Source of the DNA: Tridacna crocea
Lineage: Eukaryota; Mollusca; Bivalvia; Cardiida; Cardiidae
DNA: 64,000 bases
Reading direction: 5' to 3'
Assembly: GCA_943736015.1 (NCBI GenBank)
Contig: OX031061.1
Span: 61,138,192-61,202,191, forward strand
The first letter of the stretch is position 1. Every line of letters starts with the position of its first letter. The position numbers and the translations under genes are program-made. Of the stretch, positions 34,340-46,500 are shown one piece after another. The notes below the pieces were generated by a model that made no database searches, was not told where the DNA came from, and was given only the letters and a program-made list of their open reading frames with translations.

Positions 34340-37300
34340 GTATGTTTATTTTGATGTAGAATTTTAATATTTTGGTAGGTTTGTTTGCATGGTGTTTGCC
34401 ATATTCTACATTATTCTGTTTTAGAGCTCTAGACAGAGAGAGTTATTTTGATTTCAAAATTGAAAATATTAATAATTCTCTACTAAACCCTATGTCATTA
34501 GAAATGTTTCCTTGAGTACCCACAACATAGGGTTTGGAAGAGAAATAATGGATTTAGAATACCATCACTCCCGCTGATCTGAAGCTCTGTAATCAGTTAT
34601 ATCACAATGGCCAGTGCACCTGGTAACCAGCTTTTTCTCCTTTTACCACAATGTTTACTCTTCCTTGTAAACTGAATTGCAATTTTTCATTCACATTTAT
34701 TTTGTTTTTTGCAAATGCTTTCAGTTTGAAATAGTGTAGAATTTTGTTCTTTGCTAAAGAGTTAATGAACAAAATAGCTAGACTAATTATTTTGGAATGA
34801 AAAATCGGAGACATACAAGTTCACCTTTTAAGGATAGTCACTTAAGTTGAGAGGAGTCAGAATCCGAGACTGACCTTTGAGTCAATCCTGCAAATGGTTC
34901 AATTCGAATATTATCATGTCTTAAGTTTTGTCATTTGTTGAAGAGGAAATTATGTTTCAAATACCTTTTACAGGGCTGCAGGTGGGAACCTAGTGGATGC
35001 CAGTCCAGAATTACTAAGAGACTTAGAAACAGAGAAGCAAAGACTTCAGAAGATCTACAATGCGGCAGGGAAAGACATGACTAAATTCCCAACATTTACT
35101 TTCAAAGGTAGCACAACGACATAATAGTTAATCATCTATGAACCATTTTCTGGTAGAAGGGGGCTTAACTCTTTACCACACAGTCTCGACTTTTAACGAC
35201 CCTGAGAAAGAGGCCTTTTGAAAACATCGTGGGAAAAGGAGAAAATGGTGGTAACCAGCATTTTCTCCTTTTGTCATAATGTTTTCTACCCTTCCTAAAG
35301 CAAATTTATATTTTTGAGTCAAAGTACTGTTGTCATCTGCAAAGGCTTTGGATTTGGACTAGCCCAAAAGTTTGTTGTCTGGTAAAACGAGTTAATGCAT
35401 ATCAGTGATGCATGATACCAAACAAGTTGTCATGGTTTTGATTCAATGAAGTTCATTTTGTCAATTGTACATGTGTGCATGTTATATATAAAACATCAGG
35501 TATAATAGGAGAAAAGTTGACCAATTAAATCTTTACCAGTAGTCCAAATTGAAAGCATAATTATGCTCTTACGAACGAAGTCCGTAACAAAGAAACAAAT
35601 GAATAAATGCATGGCAGAAATATGGATCGGAGCGGGATTCGAACTCCGAACTCCCGGACGCAAAGCCAATACCCTAACCACTGAGCCAAAGAGATATCTC
35701 TCTGAGGCAGTAGCCAGGTATTGTATTTAAATCGGGAGTATGCCATGCAGGAAGGAGTGGTCTCCCGTAACAATGCAGATGACAAAATAGACAAGACTCA
35801 AAAACTAAAATTTCATTTGGGAAGGGTAGAAAACATTGTGGGAAAAGGAGAAAATGCTGGTTACCGACATTTTCTCCTTTTCCCAGAATGTTTGCAAATG
35901 CTTTCTTTCTCATGTTCGTTAAAAGTTGGGATTGTGTGGTAAAGGGATAACCTTTATAAATACATATTTTTCTTAAACTTTCCTCACTTACAGTATTTAA
36001 AATTCTTAACAATAAGAAAAAATAGAAATGGCACCTATCTGTGCTAATTTCATCAGAAAACAAGATTGAAGGTTATTGTAGAAGTTACAACTCAGCAGAC
36101 ATAGTGGGAAATGGAGAAATTCCTCATTATGAGGGATTTCTGCTTTTCCCATAATAATTTACAAAGTGGAAACAGCTGTACTTCCACAGATTTAAATATC
36201 CTGCTTTTGTTTGCTTGTTTATTGTAAATGCTGTGTCAAGAGCATTTTTATTAGCTCCACTGGCCGAAGGCCAGCGGGCTTATGTCATGGCCCGTCGTGC
36301 GTCCGTCCGTCCGTGCGTTAACTTTTTCTTTAAACATCTTCTTCTCTGAAACTACCCATCCAATTTTGATGAAACTTCACAGAAATGACCCTGCCATAGT
36401 CCTCTTCAGAATTTCTTGAAAGAATTTAATTCCTTCAAAAACTCTGGTTGCCATGGCAACAAAACTGAAAAATTTTGAAAATCTTTGAAAATCTTCTTGT
36501 CTGAAACCGTAAGGCCTAGAGCTACCAAATTTGGCATGTAGCTTTATCTAGTGGACCTCTACCAAGTTTCTTCAAATTATAGCCCTGGGGTCAAAATTGG
36601 CCCCGCCCCGGGGGTCACAAGTTTTACATGGGCTTATTTAGGGAGAACTTTAAAACTCCTCTTCTACCTAGGCATAGGGCCTAGGGCTACCAAATTTTGG
36701 ATGTTGTTTTATTTAGTGGACCTCTACCAAGAGTGTCTAAATTATAGTCCTGGGGTCAAAATTGGCCCCGCCCCGGGGGTAACAAGTTTTACATGGGCTT
36801 ATATAGGGAGAACTTTAAAATTCTTCCTCCACCTAGCCATAGGGCCTAGGGCTACCAAATTTGGCACTTAGCTTTATCTAGTGGGCCTCTACCAAAGGTT
36901 TCCAACTTATAGCCCAGGGGTCAAATTTGGCCCCGCCCCAGGGGGGGCGGGGGGGTTAACAAATTTTACATGGGCTTATATAGGGAAAACTTCCAAAATC
37001 TTGTCGCACCTAGCTATAAGGGCTAGGGCTATCAAATTTTGCATGTAGCATTATCTAGGGGGTCTCACCAAGGGTGCCCAAAAGTATAGCCCTGGGGTCA
37101 AATTTAGCCCCCGTCACAGGGGATCACAAGTTTGCATTGGCTTATATAGGGAAACTTTAATAATCTACTTGTACATAGCCATAAGGCCTAGGGCTACCAA
37201 ATTTTGCATGTAGCTTTATCTAATGGGCTTCTACCAAGAGGGCCAAAATTTTAACTTTTGGGGTCAAGTTTGACCCCATCTCAGGGGTCACAAGTTTTAC

Positions 37301-38187
37301 ATTGGCTTTATAAACCTGTCTCATGGATCACATATTTTACAGGGCCTTTTATTGAGCAAACTTGTTGTACAGGGCTTTTTATTGGGCAAGATTAAAAAAT
37401 CTGCATGTTTATAACCACACATTCTAGTTTCATATTGTAGGTCTGGGGTCAAAATTGGCTCCATCCAGGGATCACAAGTTTAACATGGGCCTCAAGATAT
37501 AGTCACTTTAATGTATATACATTAATCAAGGGAAATAACTCTTTTTATGAAAGATAAAGTTTGGTACTATTTACCTCCCTTGAGTATCAAATTGCATTGA
37601 TACATGATTGGTGCAAGACATTAAGTTTTTTGATAGAAAAAATTCTGTTTTCAAGTGTTATTCATTTTTTTGATGCTAATAGTTATGCTCACATGAGGTG
37701 AATAATAAATTCAGAGTAAGGTTTCTATCATTCACCTTATTTTTCCAAGGATTTTACCTTTCATGCTAATGAATTAACCTGCTTGTACTGCCTGACAGCG
37801 TTCATTGTTTTTGCCCCTTTTTCATGGTCATGAACACTTCAATTTGTGTGGTAAAGGGTTAAAAAGCCAGTGGAGCGATACAGGGCCATCATGGCCCTCT
37901 TGTTTTCTTATGGTGCCAGTTCAGGGATCCATTTTTTTCTCTTCACTACTACTACTTGATGAAAGTGCTACCAGTTTAGGTGCACCAATAGTGCATCAAT
38001 AGTATTATTACATGTGCACTTTCGAGTCACCGTCTATTACAAAAACGCACGCGCAGTAGGATTTGCACAAACATTTGTGATATACATTGTTAACTATGAT
38101 TACTACCTCTAAATTTATTTTTTTCCAGAGCAAGCTATAGAAAAATTACCCACACCAGAGGGTGCAGAGGATGAACTACCGTTGTAG
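34179..38187 (+). CDS. ATP5PF: ATP5PF, mitochondrial ATP synthase coupling factor 6, 3 coding exons
   Basis: Subunit F6 of the peripheral stalk that holds F1 to Fo in the inner mitochondrial membrane. Exons 34179-34339, 34974-35107 and 38129-38187 join in phase to give 117 aa (human 108). Residues 1 to about 32 form a basic, Arg-rich import presequence (QARRNIGSTAVVYQ). The mature part has DPIQQLFVQKLREYNEKSK, GGNLVDASPELLRDLETEKQ and FPTFTFK, each matching the vertebrate protein, and it ends EDELPL. The start codon is 7 bases after an acceptor-like ttgcag, so a non-coding first exon lies upstream. Intron 2 is widened to 3 kb by MITEs, a SINE and a 1.65 kb tandem-unit repeat. It is head to head with GABPA. 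Confidence 0.95.
34423..34590. mobile_element. Palindromic MITE family C
   Basis: AGAGCTCTAGACAG left and 'gatctgaagctct' right; inner stem ACCCTATGT / ACATAGGGT. In ATP5PF intron 1. Confidence 0.78.
34617..34764 (+). mobile_element. MITE family A 3' part
   Basis: Begins at GGTAACCAGC, keeps the right arm and 'gctaaagagttaa' end. Confidence 0.72.
34974..35107 (+). CDS. ATP5PF: ATP5PF coding exon 2
   Basis: Encodes AAGGNLVDASPELLRDLETE through FPTFTFK; acceptor ttttacag, donor GTAGCA. Confidence 0.94.
35165..35395 (+). mobile_element. MITE family A copy
   Basis: Left arm GGTGG mutated at the tip; 58 bases after ATP5PF coding exon 2. Confidence 0.85.
35526..35950 (-). mobile_element. MITE family A copy split by a SINE
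   Basis: 'gtccaaattgaaagcat' breaks off and resumes as 'tgcagatgacaaaatag' after 35772. Right part has GGTTACCGACATTTTC, mismatched. Confidence 0.85.
35560..35772 (-). mobile_element. SINE S-a copy inside a MITE
   Basis: Same SINE as 5550 and 5872. B-box GTTCGAATCC on the minus strand is intact here, so this is the best preserved of the three. Confidence 0.85.
36085..36175. mobile_element. Degraded MITE hairpin (GAGCAA type)
   Basis: 'gggaaatggagaaattcctc' and 'gagggatttctgcttttccc' arms; ends lost. Confidence 0.55.
36250..37907 (+). repeat. Tandem-unit element F2 in ATP5PF intron 2
   Basis: Starts 'ttagctccactggccgaagg' with a hairpin, then a 'cgtgcgtccgtccgtccgtg' stretch. 'gctaccaaattt' landmarks at 36521, 36686, 36851, 37028 and 37193 (spacings 165, 165, 177, 165). 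Ends at hairpin GGGCCATCATGGCCC. Confidence 0.85.
38129..38187 (+). CDS. ATP5PF: ATP5PF coding exon 3
   Basis: Encodes EQAIEKLPTPEGAEDELPL and TAG stop; acceptor tttccag. Confidence 0.92.
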
Positions 38188-38351
38188 ACTGACATCAAAC
38201 AGTAGAATGTAATAGTTATGAGTGACTAAAGTATACACTGGACTTTGTGGTTTGATAATTGAAGGTTTGGTAGTTGTAACATCTCGGAGATCTATGAGTG
38301 AAATTGTTTTAACTGTAAGAACATGATATATTGTATATATTATCTACCAAA

Positions 38352-38357
38352 AATAAA
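38352..38357 (+). terminator. ATP5PF polyadenylation signal
   Basis: AATAAA about 165 bases after the stop codon, before the palindrome at 38434. Confidence 0.7.
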
Positions 38358-38433
38358 ATTGTGCCAGAACTTCTTAGATTTGTTTGCCTTGATTCCTATT
38401 GTTCTTATTTTGTTATAATACTATTATACTATT

Positions 38434-38514
38434 AAATATTTATAATTAATAAAATGTGTTAATGTACACTATTAAATAGTGTACATTAACACATTTTATT
38501 AATTATAAATATTT
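38434..38514. repeat. Perfect 81-base palindrome
   Basis: 40-base arms with a single central base; AAATATTTATAATTAATAAA on the left returns exactly as its complement. About 75 bases past the ATP5PF poly-A signal. Confidence 0.95.
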
Positions 38515-38568
38515 TTGTCCAGCTTAGACCATGTTTGAAAATTTTGAGTGAAAAACAATTTCCTCATG

Positions 38569-40347
38569 ATTAGCTCACCTTAACACAAAGTGCTAAAGGT
38601 GAGGTATTGTGATCGCCCTATATCCGGCGTCTGTCAACAATTTCTTTAAACATCTTCCCCTCCTAAACCACTGGGCCAATCTTCATGAAACTTGGCAGGA
38701 ATATCCTTGGGTGAAGCTCTACCAAAATTGTTCAAAGAATTTAATTCCACCCATAACTGGTTGCCATGGCAACAACAACAAAAAAAAACGAAATCTTTGA
38801 AAATCTTCTTCTCTGAAACTAAAAGGTGTACAGCTTTGATATTTGGTATGTAGCATATCCTAATGGACCTCTACCAATTTTGTTCAAATTATGCAAATAG
38901 GGTCAAAACTGGCCCCGCCCTGGGGGATAACGAGTTTGAGCATAGGAAGAAAGAAGAAAAACTTTAAAAATCTTCTCCTCTGAAACTTGAAGGCGTAGAG
39001 CTTTGATATTTGGTATGTAGCATCTCCTAGTGGACCTCTACCAAGTTTGTTCAAATTATATCCCTGGGGTCAAAACTGGCCCCACCCCAGGGGTCACAAG
39101 TTTGAGCGTAGGAACAAAGAAGGAAAACTTTAAAAATCTTCTCCTCTGAAACTTAAAGGCGTAGAGCTTTGATATTTAGTATGTGACATCTCCTAGTGGA
39201 CCTCTACCAAGTTTGTTCAAATTATGCCCCTGGGGTCAAAACTGGCCCCACCCAGGGGGTCACAAGTTTGAGCATAGGAATAAAGAAGGAAAACTTTAAA
39301 AATCTTCTCCTTTGAAACTAGAAAGCGTAGAGCTTTGATATTTGGTAAGTTGCATCTCCTAGTGGACCTCTACCAAGTTTATTCAAATGATGTCCCTGGG
39401 GTCAAAACTGGCCCCACCCCGGGGGTAACTAGTTTGAGCATAGGAACAAAGAAGGAAAACTTTAAAATTCTTCCCTCTGAAACTAGATGGCGTAGAGCTT
39501 TGATATTTGGTATGTGACATCTCCTAGTGGACCTCTACCAAGTGTATTTAAATCATACCTGTGGGGTCAAAACAGACCCCGCCCCAGGGATCACAAGTTG
39601 GACCATAGGAACAAAGAAAGAAAGTTTTAAAATTCTTCTCTTAAACTAGAAGGCATAGAGCTATGATATTTTGCATGGAGCAATTCCTAGTGGACCTCTG
39701 CCAAGTTTGTTCATATTATGCCCTTGGGGTCAAAACTGGCAGGGCCCCGGGGTGTCACAGGTTTGAACATAGCAACAAAGAAGGAAAACTTTAGAAATCT
39801 TCTCTGAAACTTGAAGGTGCAGAGCTTTGATATTTGGTATGCAGAATCTTCTAGAGGACCTCTACCAAGTTTGGTCATATGATGTCCCTGGCGTCAAAAC
39901 TGTCCTAGCCCCGGAGGTCACAGGTTAGAACATAGGAACAAAGAAGGAAAATTTTAAATTTCTTTTTCTCTTAAACGGGAAGGTGTAGAGCTTTAATATT
40001 TGGTATGTAGCATCTTTGAGTGGCCCTCTACCAAGTTTGTTCCAAGGATGCTGCTTTGGTTAAAACTGACCCAGCCCCGGGGACCACAAGTTCCAACATA
40101 GGACAAAGAAGGAAAATTTAAAATTCTTCTTTGAAACTGGAAGGTGTAGAGCTTTGATATTTGATTGCCCTATGTCCGGCATCTGTCTTTTCATAAACAT
40201 CTTCTTCTCCTAACCCACTGGGCCAATCATGATGAAACTTAGCAGGGATGTTCCTTCTGTGAAGCTTTACCAAAGTTGCTCAAAGAATTTAACTCATAAG
40301 CTATAGTCTAAGGTGAGCGTTCCAGGGCCGATGGCCCTCTTGTTTTC
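38569..40347 (+). repeat. Tandem-unit element F5 (about 165-bp units)
   Basis: Starts 'gattagctcaccttaacaca' and ends 'ggccgatggccctcttgttt'. 'agctttgatattt' landmarks at 38832, 38999, 39165, 39331, 39495, 39659, 39823, 39989 and 40150. Confidence 0.87.
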
Positions 40348-40680
40348 AACAGTTACCTGGACATCTTTTTAAGCACTCATGTTTTTAGCCTTCATTCATG
40401 TCGCTACTTTACAGTGATGTTTTCCCAGTTGTCTACTAAGAAAATGTTGCAAGAGGTAACGGTCTTATCAACATATTCTAGTCATGTCTTTTGAAGACTC
40501 TCTGGTAATACTGATTATACATATGGGTTTTATGCATGTAGCAGTCACGCTCTCCATCAGTCTGTCAGATCAATCATCTAACGTCTTTTTCTTGTATGGT
40601 TCTTAAGTGGTTTTCTTCAAACTTTCACAGAATGATCAATATCATATTATAGAGCATGATTATGTTCAGGCTTTTTTTGA

Positions 40681-41218
40681 GCCCCGGTAGCTCAGTAGAC
40701 TTGAATGAATGAATGAATGAATGAATAGTGTTTTAAGGCCCGTCGACAACTTAGGCCACATTGGGCGCACTTACTTAGAAAACAATAATGCGAGGTGAAA
40801 ATAACATACATGTATGTGTGCAACATATTAAGACAAACTTGATAAATGAGGAATGGACGAAACACAAAATGATGCCCCTTTTGTCGCCTTTTACGACATG
40901 CATGCTGTCACTTTTGTTCTGCCAGATGAGTGAAAGACTTGAGAACAAGGGGTTGTGGGTTTGATACCTGGCTTGTCCAGTTTCTTTCCGAGGATTGATG
41001 ATAGTCATTGCGACAGGATTCATTCCTCTTCCACTGCTGACCATTGTTTCGATGATGGTTATGTGGGAAAGCAGCCAGTGGCTAGGAAAGAAAATTGTGC
41101 GGAGTACTGGTTAAAGAGATTCCAAAAAAGCATGGATAGAAGCACTGACCACCACGATATAACTGAAATAATGTTGAAAACGGCATTAAACACCATACAA
41201 TCAGTCAATCAATTAGGT
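40681..41218 (+). mobile_element. tRNA-derived SINE interrupted by another repeat
   Basis: A-box-like GGTAGCTCAGTAGAC at 40688, B-box-like GTGGGTTTGATACCTGG at 40957, tail 'ttaaacaccatacaatcagt' typical of mollusc SINEs. An unrelated block (about 40702-40930) separates the two boxes. Confidence 0.72.
40702..40930 (-). repeat. SINE-like block with GAATG microsatellite inside the SINE head
   Basis: Begins with (GAAT)6; contains 'ttgtcgccttttacgacatg', a motif common at mollusc SINE ends. Confidence 0.6.
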
Positions 41219-41329
41219 AATATCTTGAGGTCATATCTTGAGGAGTTATTGCCCTTCTTCAAATTTTACTTCTTAGTGCTTCTGTCTCTGCAACTTGTTA
41301 TACAACTTGTGCCGCAAAGTTCATCAAGC

Positions 41330-41564
41330 TTAACCCTTTACCAAACAATGCCTGGTTTTTATGACCTAGAGGAAGAAGCCTTCTGAAAACATTGTGGGAA
41401 AAGGAGAAAATGCTGGTAACCAGCATTTTATCCTTTTCCCACAATGTTTTCTACTCTTCTAAAAAAAAAAAGTCAGGTTTCAATTTTTCAGTTACATTTA
41501 TTTTGTTTGTCTGCAAATGCTTTCAATTTAGACAAATCTCAATTTTTTTCCTTTGGTAAAGAGA
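41330..41564 (+). mobile_element. MITE family A copy
   Basis: A11 run in the right arm; core GCTGGTAACCAGC. Confidence 0.88.
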
Positions 41565-41641
41565 TGCTTCAGTCATGGCCCACTATTCATCATTCTGTGT
41601 GTCTACTTTTATTCAAACATCATATTCTCTGAAACTACCCA

Positions 41642-41948
41642 AGGGCGGATCCAGAGGGGGGGACCGGGGGTCCGGAACCCCCCCCCCCTGGAATTTTGGC
41701 AAAAAAGTGGTTATCTGATTTGTGATTGGGACTGGTTTGATATTGCACAGCATTTATGTAAAATACAGTCATCAATTTAAAAAGGGTTCAAAATGTGGAG
41801 ACCTCCTCATGGTTAGAACTGAAATGTTGACTTTTCTTGTAAACGGCTTACGTCCACTGAAATCCGGAAATCAAAGTATCATATATAATAAGACGAGTGC
41901 GTTTTCGGTGGGACCCCCCCCTGAGAAAGATATCTGGATCCGCGCATG
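41642..41948. mobile_element. Small hAT-like element
   Basis: Ends AGGGCGGATCCAGAGGGG and its near-complement CTGGATCCGCGC; flanked by CTACCCA at 41635-41641 and 41949-41955. F2 shows the unoccupied sequence 'gaaactacccatcc'. Confidence 0.82.
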
Positions 41949-42299
41949 CTACCCATGGAATTTTGACAAAACTTCACAGGAATGATCCTGCCATGATACT
42001 CCTTAGATTTCTTGAAGAATTAGATTCCTGTAAAAATCCTGGTTGCTGGGCAATAAAACTGAAAAATATTGAAAATCTTGTTGACCCAATCTATAGGGCC
42101 TAGGGCAACCAAATTTTACATATAGTCCGAATAGGCCTCTACCACTATTCTTCAAATTAAAGCCCCAGGGTCAAAATTTACCAAACCCTGGGCATCATAA
42201 ATTTCACGAGTGCTTATATAATAGTGAAAACTTTTAATAACCCTGTGGTTCTAAACCGTAAAGCCAAGGACCTGCAAAAAGACATATAGCTTTATCCAA

Positions 42300-42488
42300 A
42301 CTCCATATAGAGGGAGCGATTTTGATTTCGAAATTGAAAATATTCATTATTCTCAACTAAACCCTATGTTGTAGGTACACATTAGAATCGTCTCGTCGAG
42401 ACGATTCTAATGAGTATCCACAACTTAGGGTTTAGAAGAGAAATAATGGATTTAGAAAACCATCACTCCCTCTTACTTGGAGCTCTGT
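42300..42488. mobile_element. Palindromic MITE family C
   Basis: Central AATCGTCTCGTCGAGACGATT stem tip; outer stem CTAAACCCTATGTTGTAGG with complement. Confidence 0.85.
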
Positions 42489-42665
42489 TTATTGAATTGA
42501 CCTTACCAAGATTCCTCAAATACTAGTAACTTGTAGGCCTGGAGCCAAGACTGGGCCGGCCCTTGGGGTTACAAGATAGACATTGGCTTATATAGTGAAA
42601 ATTTTAAAAATCTTTTTCCTAACCAAAAGGCCAAGGGCAAACAAAGTTTACATGTATATTTATAT

Positions 42666-43147
42666 AAATTACAACCAACACAACTATAATACATTTCAAT
42701 GTTGTGTGCGCTTTGTATTTACTGCTGTCTCTTTTGAATGATAGAGCTGCCTCAACCCAACTCATAGACCTTTATATTGCTGAATAATTAAACAAATGGA
42801 CATTTCTTGTTCTGTGCCAAAGAAGACACCTACATTGTCCTAATAAGCAATCATTTTGGTTCCATAGCCAAAAGATTTTACTGAAGTAACGGCGTCCCAT
42901 AGATGTTGTCATTGACAATGACCATCTACAATGACAATTGTCAATGACAACATCATTTCATTTAAAAATGGTGGTATTATAGTAGTCACAAAATGTAAAA
43001 GGCATCAATTTCACATTTAATTTCTTGATAAAGGCAAACGCTGAATATTGGAAGAGAGTAAACTTTTCTAAGTTGTGTAAAATTTATTCCCTTAGGAATA
43101 TTAAGTGGATTTAACATATATTACAGATAAAACCCTAACCCTTCCTT
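42666..43147. other. No gene; one short inverted repeat
   Basis: 'atgttgtcattgacaatg' at 42903 and its complement ending at 42952. A minus-strand AATAAA at 43083-43088 could serve PIH1D2. Confidence 0.45.
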
Positions 43148-43369
43148 TCACTCCTTACCAAACAACACTTTTTGGAGTAGTACAAACTGAAAGCATTTCT
43201 GGACGACAATTTCGATGTTGCTCACTTACTGGAATTTGTTTTATAACAATAAAAGGTTGAACAAAAACATAGCGGGAGGAGAAAATGCTGGTTGTCAGCA
43301 TTTTCTCCTTTTGCCACTATGTTTTCGAAACTCTTCTTTGTTAGGATTGGGATTGTTTGGTATAAGGTT
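43148..43369 (-). mobile_element. MITE family A copy
   Basis: Core GCTGGTTGTCAGC; ends just past the PIH1D2 stop codon. Confidence 0.78.
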
Positions 43370-43408
43370 AGAGATCAATTCAATAAACTTCATGTCTTTT
43401 CATCAAAC

Positions 43409-43543
43409 TTAGACTATAGGCATTGTTAAAGTTAATACAGAAGTTTTCTTGTTAAACTTTGCCTTGGCTTGTGAGTCATCAATCTGAGCTGGTAATGAAA
43501 GCTTCAAGTCATACTTCTCTTCAACATACAGTGATACATCATC
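43409..43543 (-). CDS. PIH1D2: PIH1D2 coding exon 4
   Basis: DDVSLYVEEKYDLKLSLPAQ through LTMPIV and TAA; acceptor ctttgcag. Confidence 0.92.
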   Translation of the reverse strand, partial: DDVSLYVEEKYDLKLSLPAQIDDSQAKAKFNKKTSVLTLTMPIV

Positions 43544-46500
43544 CTGCAAAGAATTGAGGAAAAGTATTGACTCTTTACCACACGAGAAAATTTTAGACTG
43601 GTCCAAATTGAAAGCATTTGCAGACGACAAAATAAAGGTGACTGAAAAATTGAAATTTGTTCTGGGAAGGGTAGAAATGACAGTGAGAAAAGGAGAAAAT
43701 GCTGGTTACCAGTATTTTCTCCTTTTCCCACAGTGTTTTCAAAAGGCTTCTTTCTCAGGGGCGTCAAAAGTAGGGATTGTGTGGTAATGGCTTAATTATC
43801 ATAAAGAGATAAGACTACACTTTAAGTTAAGATCAGTACTTGCTCAACTCTTTACCACACAATCCCAACATATAACAACCCTAAGAAAGAAGCCTATTGA
43901 AAACATTGTGAGGAAAGGAGAAAATGGTTGTAAACAGTCCAAAAATTTGTTGTTTGGTAAAGAGTTAATTCTTTACTATTTGACAAAATAGTTTGATGAA
44001 TGGAGTTAATACTACATTAACTCATTACCAAACAACATTATTTTAGGCTTGTCCAAATTTAAAGCATTTGCAGATGACAAAATAAAAATGACTGAAAATT
44101 TGAAATTTGTTTTGTGAAGCGTAGAAAACTGTGGAAAAGGAGAAAATGCTGGTAACCACATTTTCACTGTATACCATCTTTGAAAATACTGAGCCAAAAG
44201 AAATGGCCCAAAATTAACAGTTTCTAACTGCCATAAAATGAGCAGGGCTCTGTGAAAAGGGGACATAATATATCTGCAAAAAGTATCGACCTGAGTCAGC
44301 CTGCACAATCCACTCAGGTTTACCTGGGCTGAAACTTTTTCTTATAGTTCAATTATCTATATGTCCAAGGTCCCACAGGAGGATTTGGTCATTTCTTACA
44401 GAAAATGAATACAATAATTACGTAATCATGGGATTTCCTGCATGATACGAAGAATTACAGAGATGTATTAACCCTTTCCCAAACAACAAACTTTTGGACT
44501 AGACCAAATTAAAAGCATTTGCAGACGTCAATTCAACTCTTGCTGAAAAGATGATTTCTGTCTATGATCGGGTAGAAACATTGTGGGAAAAGGAGAAAAT
44601 GCTGGTTACCAGCATTTTCTCCTTTTCCCACAATGTTTTCAAAAAGCTACTATTCCAGACCCGTAAAAAACCAGGAATTGTTTGGGAAAGGGTTTAGCCC
44701 CCTTTTGCCAGCACATGGCTCAAATACATACAGGCATGTGGATGTTAAGTTTCAGTTGATTTTGATTTCCAGGGTGTCTCATAAGTGTCTCTATGTAATC
44801 CTTGAAAACTTTCTTGTCTAAAGTTACAAGTTATTCATTAACCCTGTACTCCATAGATACTCATTTTGATGCATCGACAAAAGAGGGCTTTTGAAAACAT
44901 TGTGGGAAAAGGAGAAATTGCTCGTAACAAGCAATTTCTCCTTTTCCGACAATATTTTTCACTCAATCAGATATTTTTATCCTCATTTGTCCATATTTCT
45001 GACATCATATCTTTATTTTCTGCTGAAATGGAAGAGCGTCAAATTGGCAAATCAGGTAAAGGGTTAACTGTCCCATTACTTACCCGTGAAATATCTAACT
45101 CGCATTCTGACACCGAGTGAACACTTGGAAGAGTCACCTTTAAGTGGAAACATTTAATCCCTGACAATACTGTTTGACTCAGGTCATAATTTGGCTCTGG
45201 AAACGTCGAAGTACTGGATACTTCTTCAATCAGACATTTGGCTTTATCTTCCTTAACATTCAGTTTTATTCCCGCAATTTTCTCTCCTACCCCTGCAGTT
45301 TCACTTTGATCATTCTCTGAATTAAGTTGTTGTAGTAATGACGTTGGATTTTCCGTAGACAGTGGTGCAAAGTTTTTCAAAACATTAGACAAATTCTCGT
45401 CCATACACTTTTCCTTGGCAGTGAATGCCTGCTGTAAACTTTCTTGAATTACTTTCAGATTTCCCACGTGAGATTTCTCTAAGATTTTATAGGTTCTGTT
45501 TAGTTTTACGTGGCTGTGTTGTTTTTCGAGGAAGTCCATAGCTATCTGTATAAGTGTATCCTGATCTGTCTTATTTACAGCATCTCTACCGTAATCATCA
45601 AGAACTTTTTCTGCGAAAGCAACTGCTGTTACTGCTGCTTTACCTACAGTGAAATAAACATACTGTCTCATGTTAACCCATTACCACATAATCCCTACTT
45701 TTGACGCCCCTGAGAAAGAAGCCTTTAGAAAAGATTGTGGGAAAAGGAGGAAATGCTGGTAACCAGCATTTTCTCCTTTTCCCACAATCTTTTCTACCCT
45801 TCACAAAACAAATTTCAAATATTCAGTCACTTTTATTTTGTTGTCTGAAAATGCTTTTGATTTGGACAATCCTAAAATTTTGTCGTTTAGTAATGAGTTA
45901 ACTTTTACCACACAACAAAAATGTAGACTGGTCTAAATTGAAAGCATTTGCAAACAACAGTTCAAATACATGTATGTCAAAAGTGATGACATTTGTCTTT
46001 GACAGGTAAGAGAAGATTGTGGGGAAAGGAGAAAATGCTGGTTACCAGCATTTTCTCCTTTTCCCACAATGTTTTCAAAAGGCTTCTTCATCAGGGGTCT
46101 TAAAAACTCAGGATTGTATGGTAAAGAGTTAACCGTTGTTTTATACCCCTGAACCATTGGGCATTTGAAAATTTCCTATGAAACTATTAAACCCACTCTA
46201 TCTCTAACTGATATTAACCATTTCCTTCACAATCCTACTACCGTATTTAATTACCCAGAAACAAAAGCCTTTTGAAGGCATTGTGGGGAAAAAGAGAAAA
46301 TGCTGGTTATAAGCATTTTCTCCTTTTCTCACAATGTTTTCTACCCTTCCAACAATGAATTTCAATTTTAAAATCATTTTTACTTTGTTGTCTGCTAATG
46401 CTTTCATTTTCGGCTCGTCTGAAATTTGTCGTTTGGTAAAGAGTTAATTAGCCGAATAAAATTAGTCACAACATCACACTGAACAATCAATCAATCACTG

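Larger units (their letters stand above)
41566..42665 (+). repeat. Degraded F2-type tandem-unit element, interrupted twice
   Basis: 'tctctgaaactaccca', 'ctatagggcctagggcaacc' and 'agccccagggtcaaaattta' match F2. Broken by a hAT-like element (41642-41948) and a family C MITE (42300-42488). Confidence 0.75.

Noticed and set aside
36551-36871. 106-codon open frame with repeated VDLYQ
   Set aside because: Tandem units of F2 translated; no codon evidence for a gene.
40681-40980. tRNA gene
   Set aside because: A- and B-box motifs are separated by an insertion and followed by a SINE body; no complete cloverleaf.
43504-43767. Recurring reading frames with a motif like [20 protein letters not shown], seen at dozens of places
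   Set aside because: They are translations of the MITE hairpin GTGGGAAAAGGAGAAAATGC and its complement, not a protein family.
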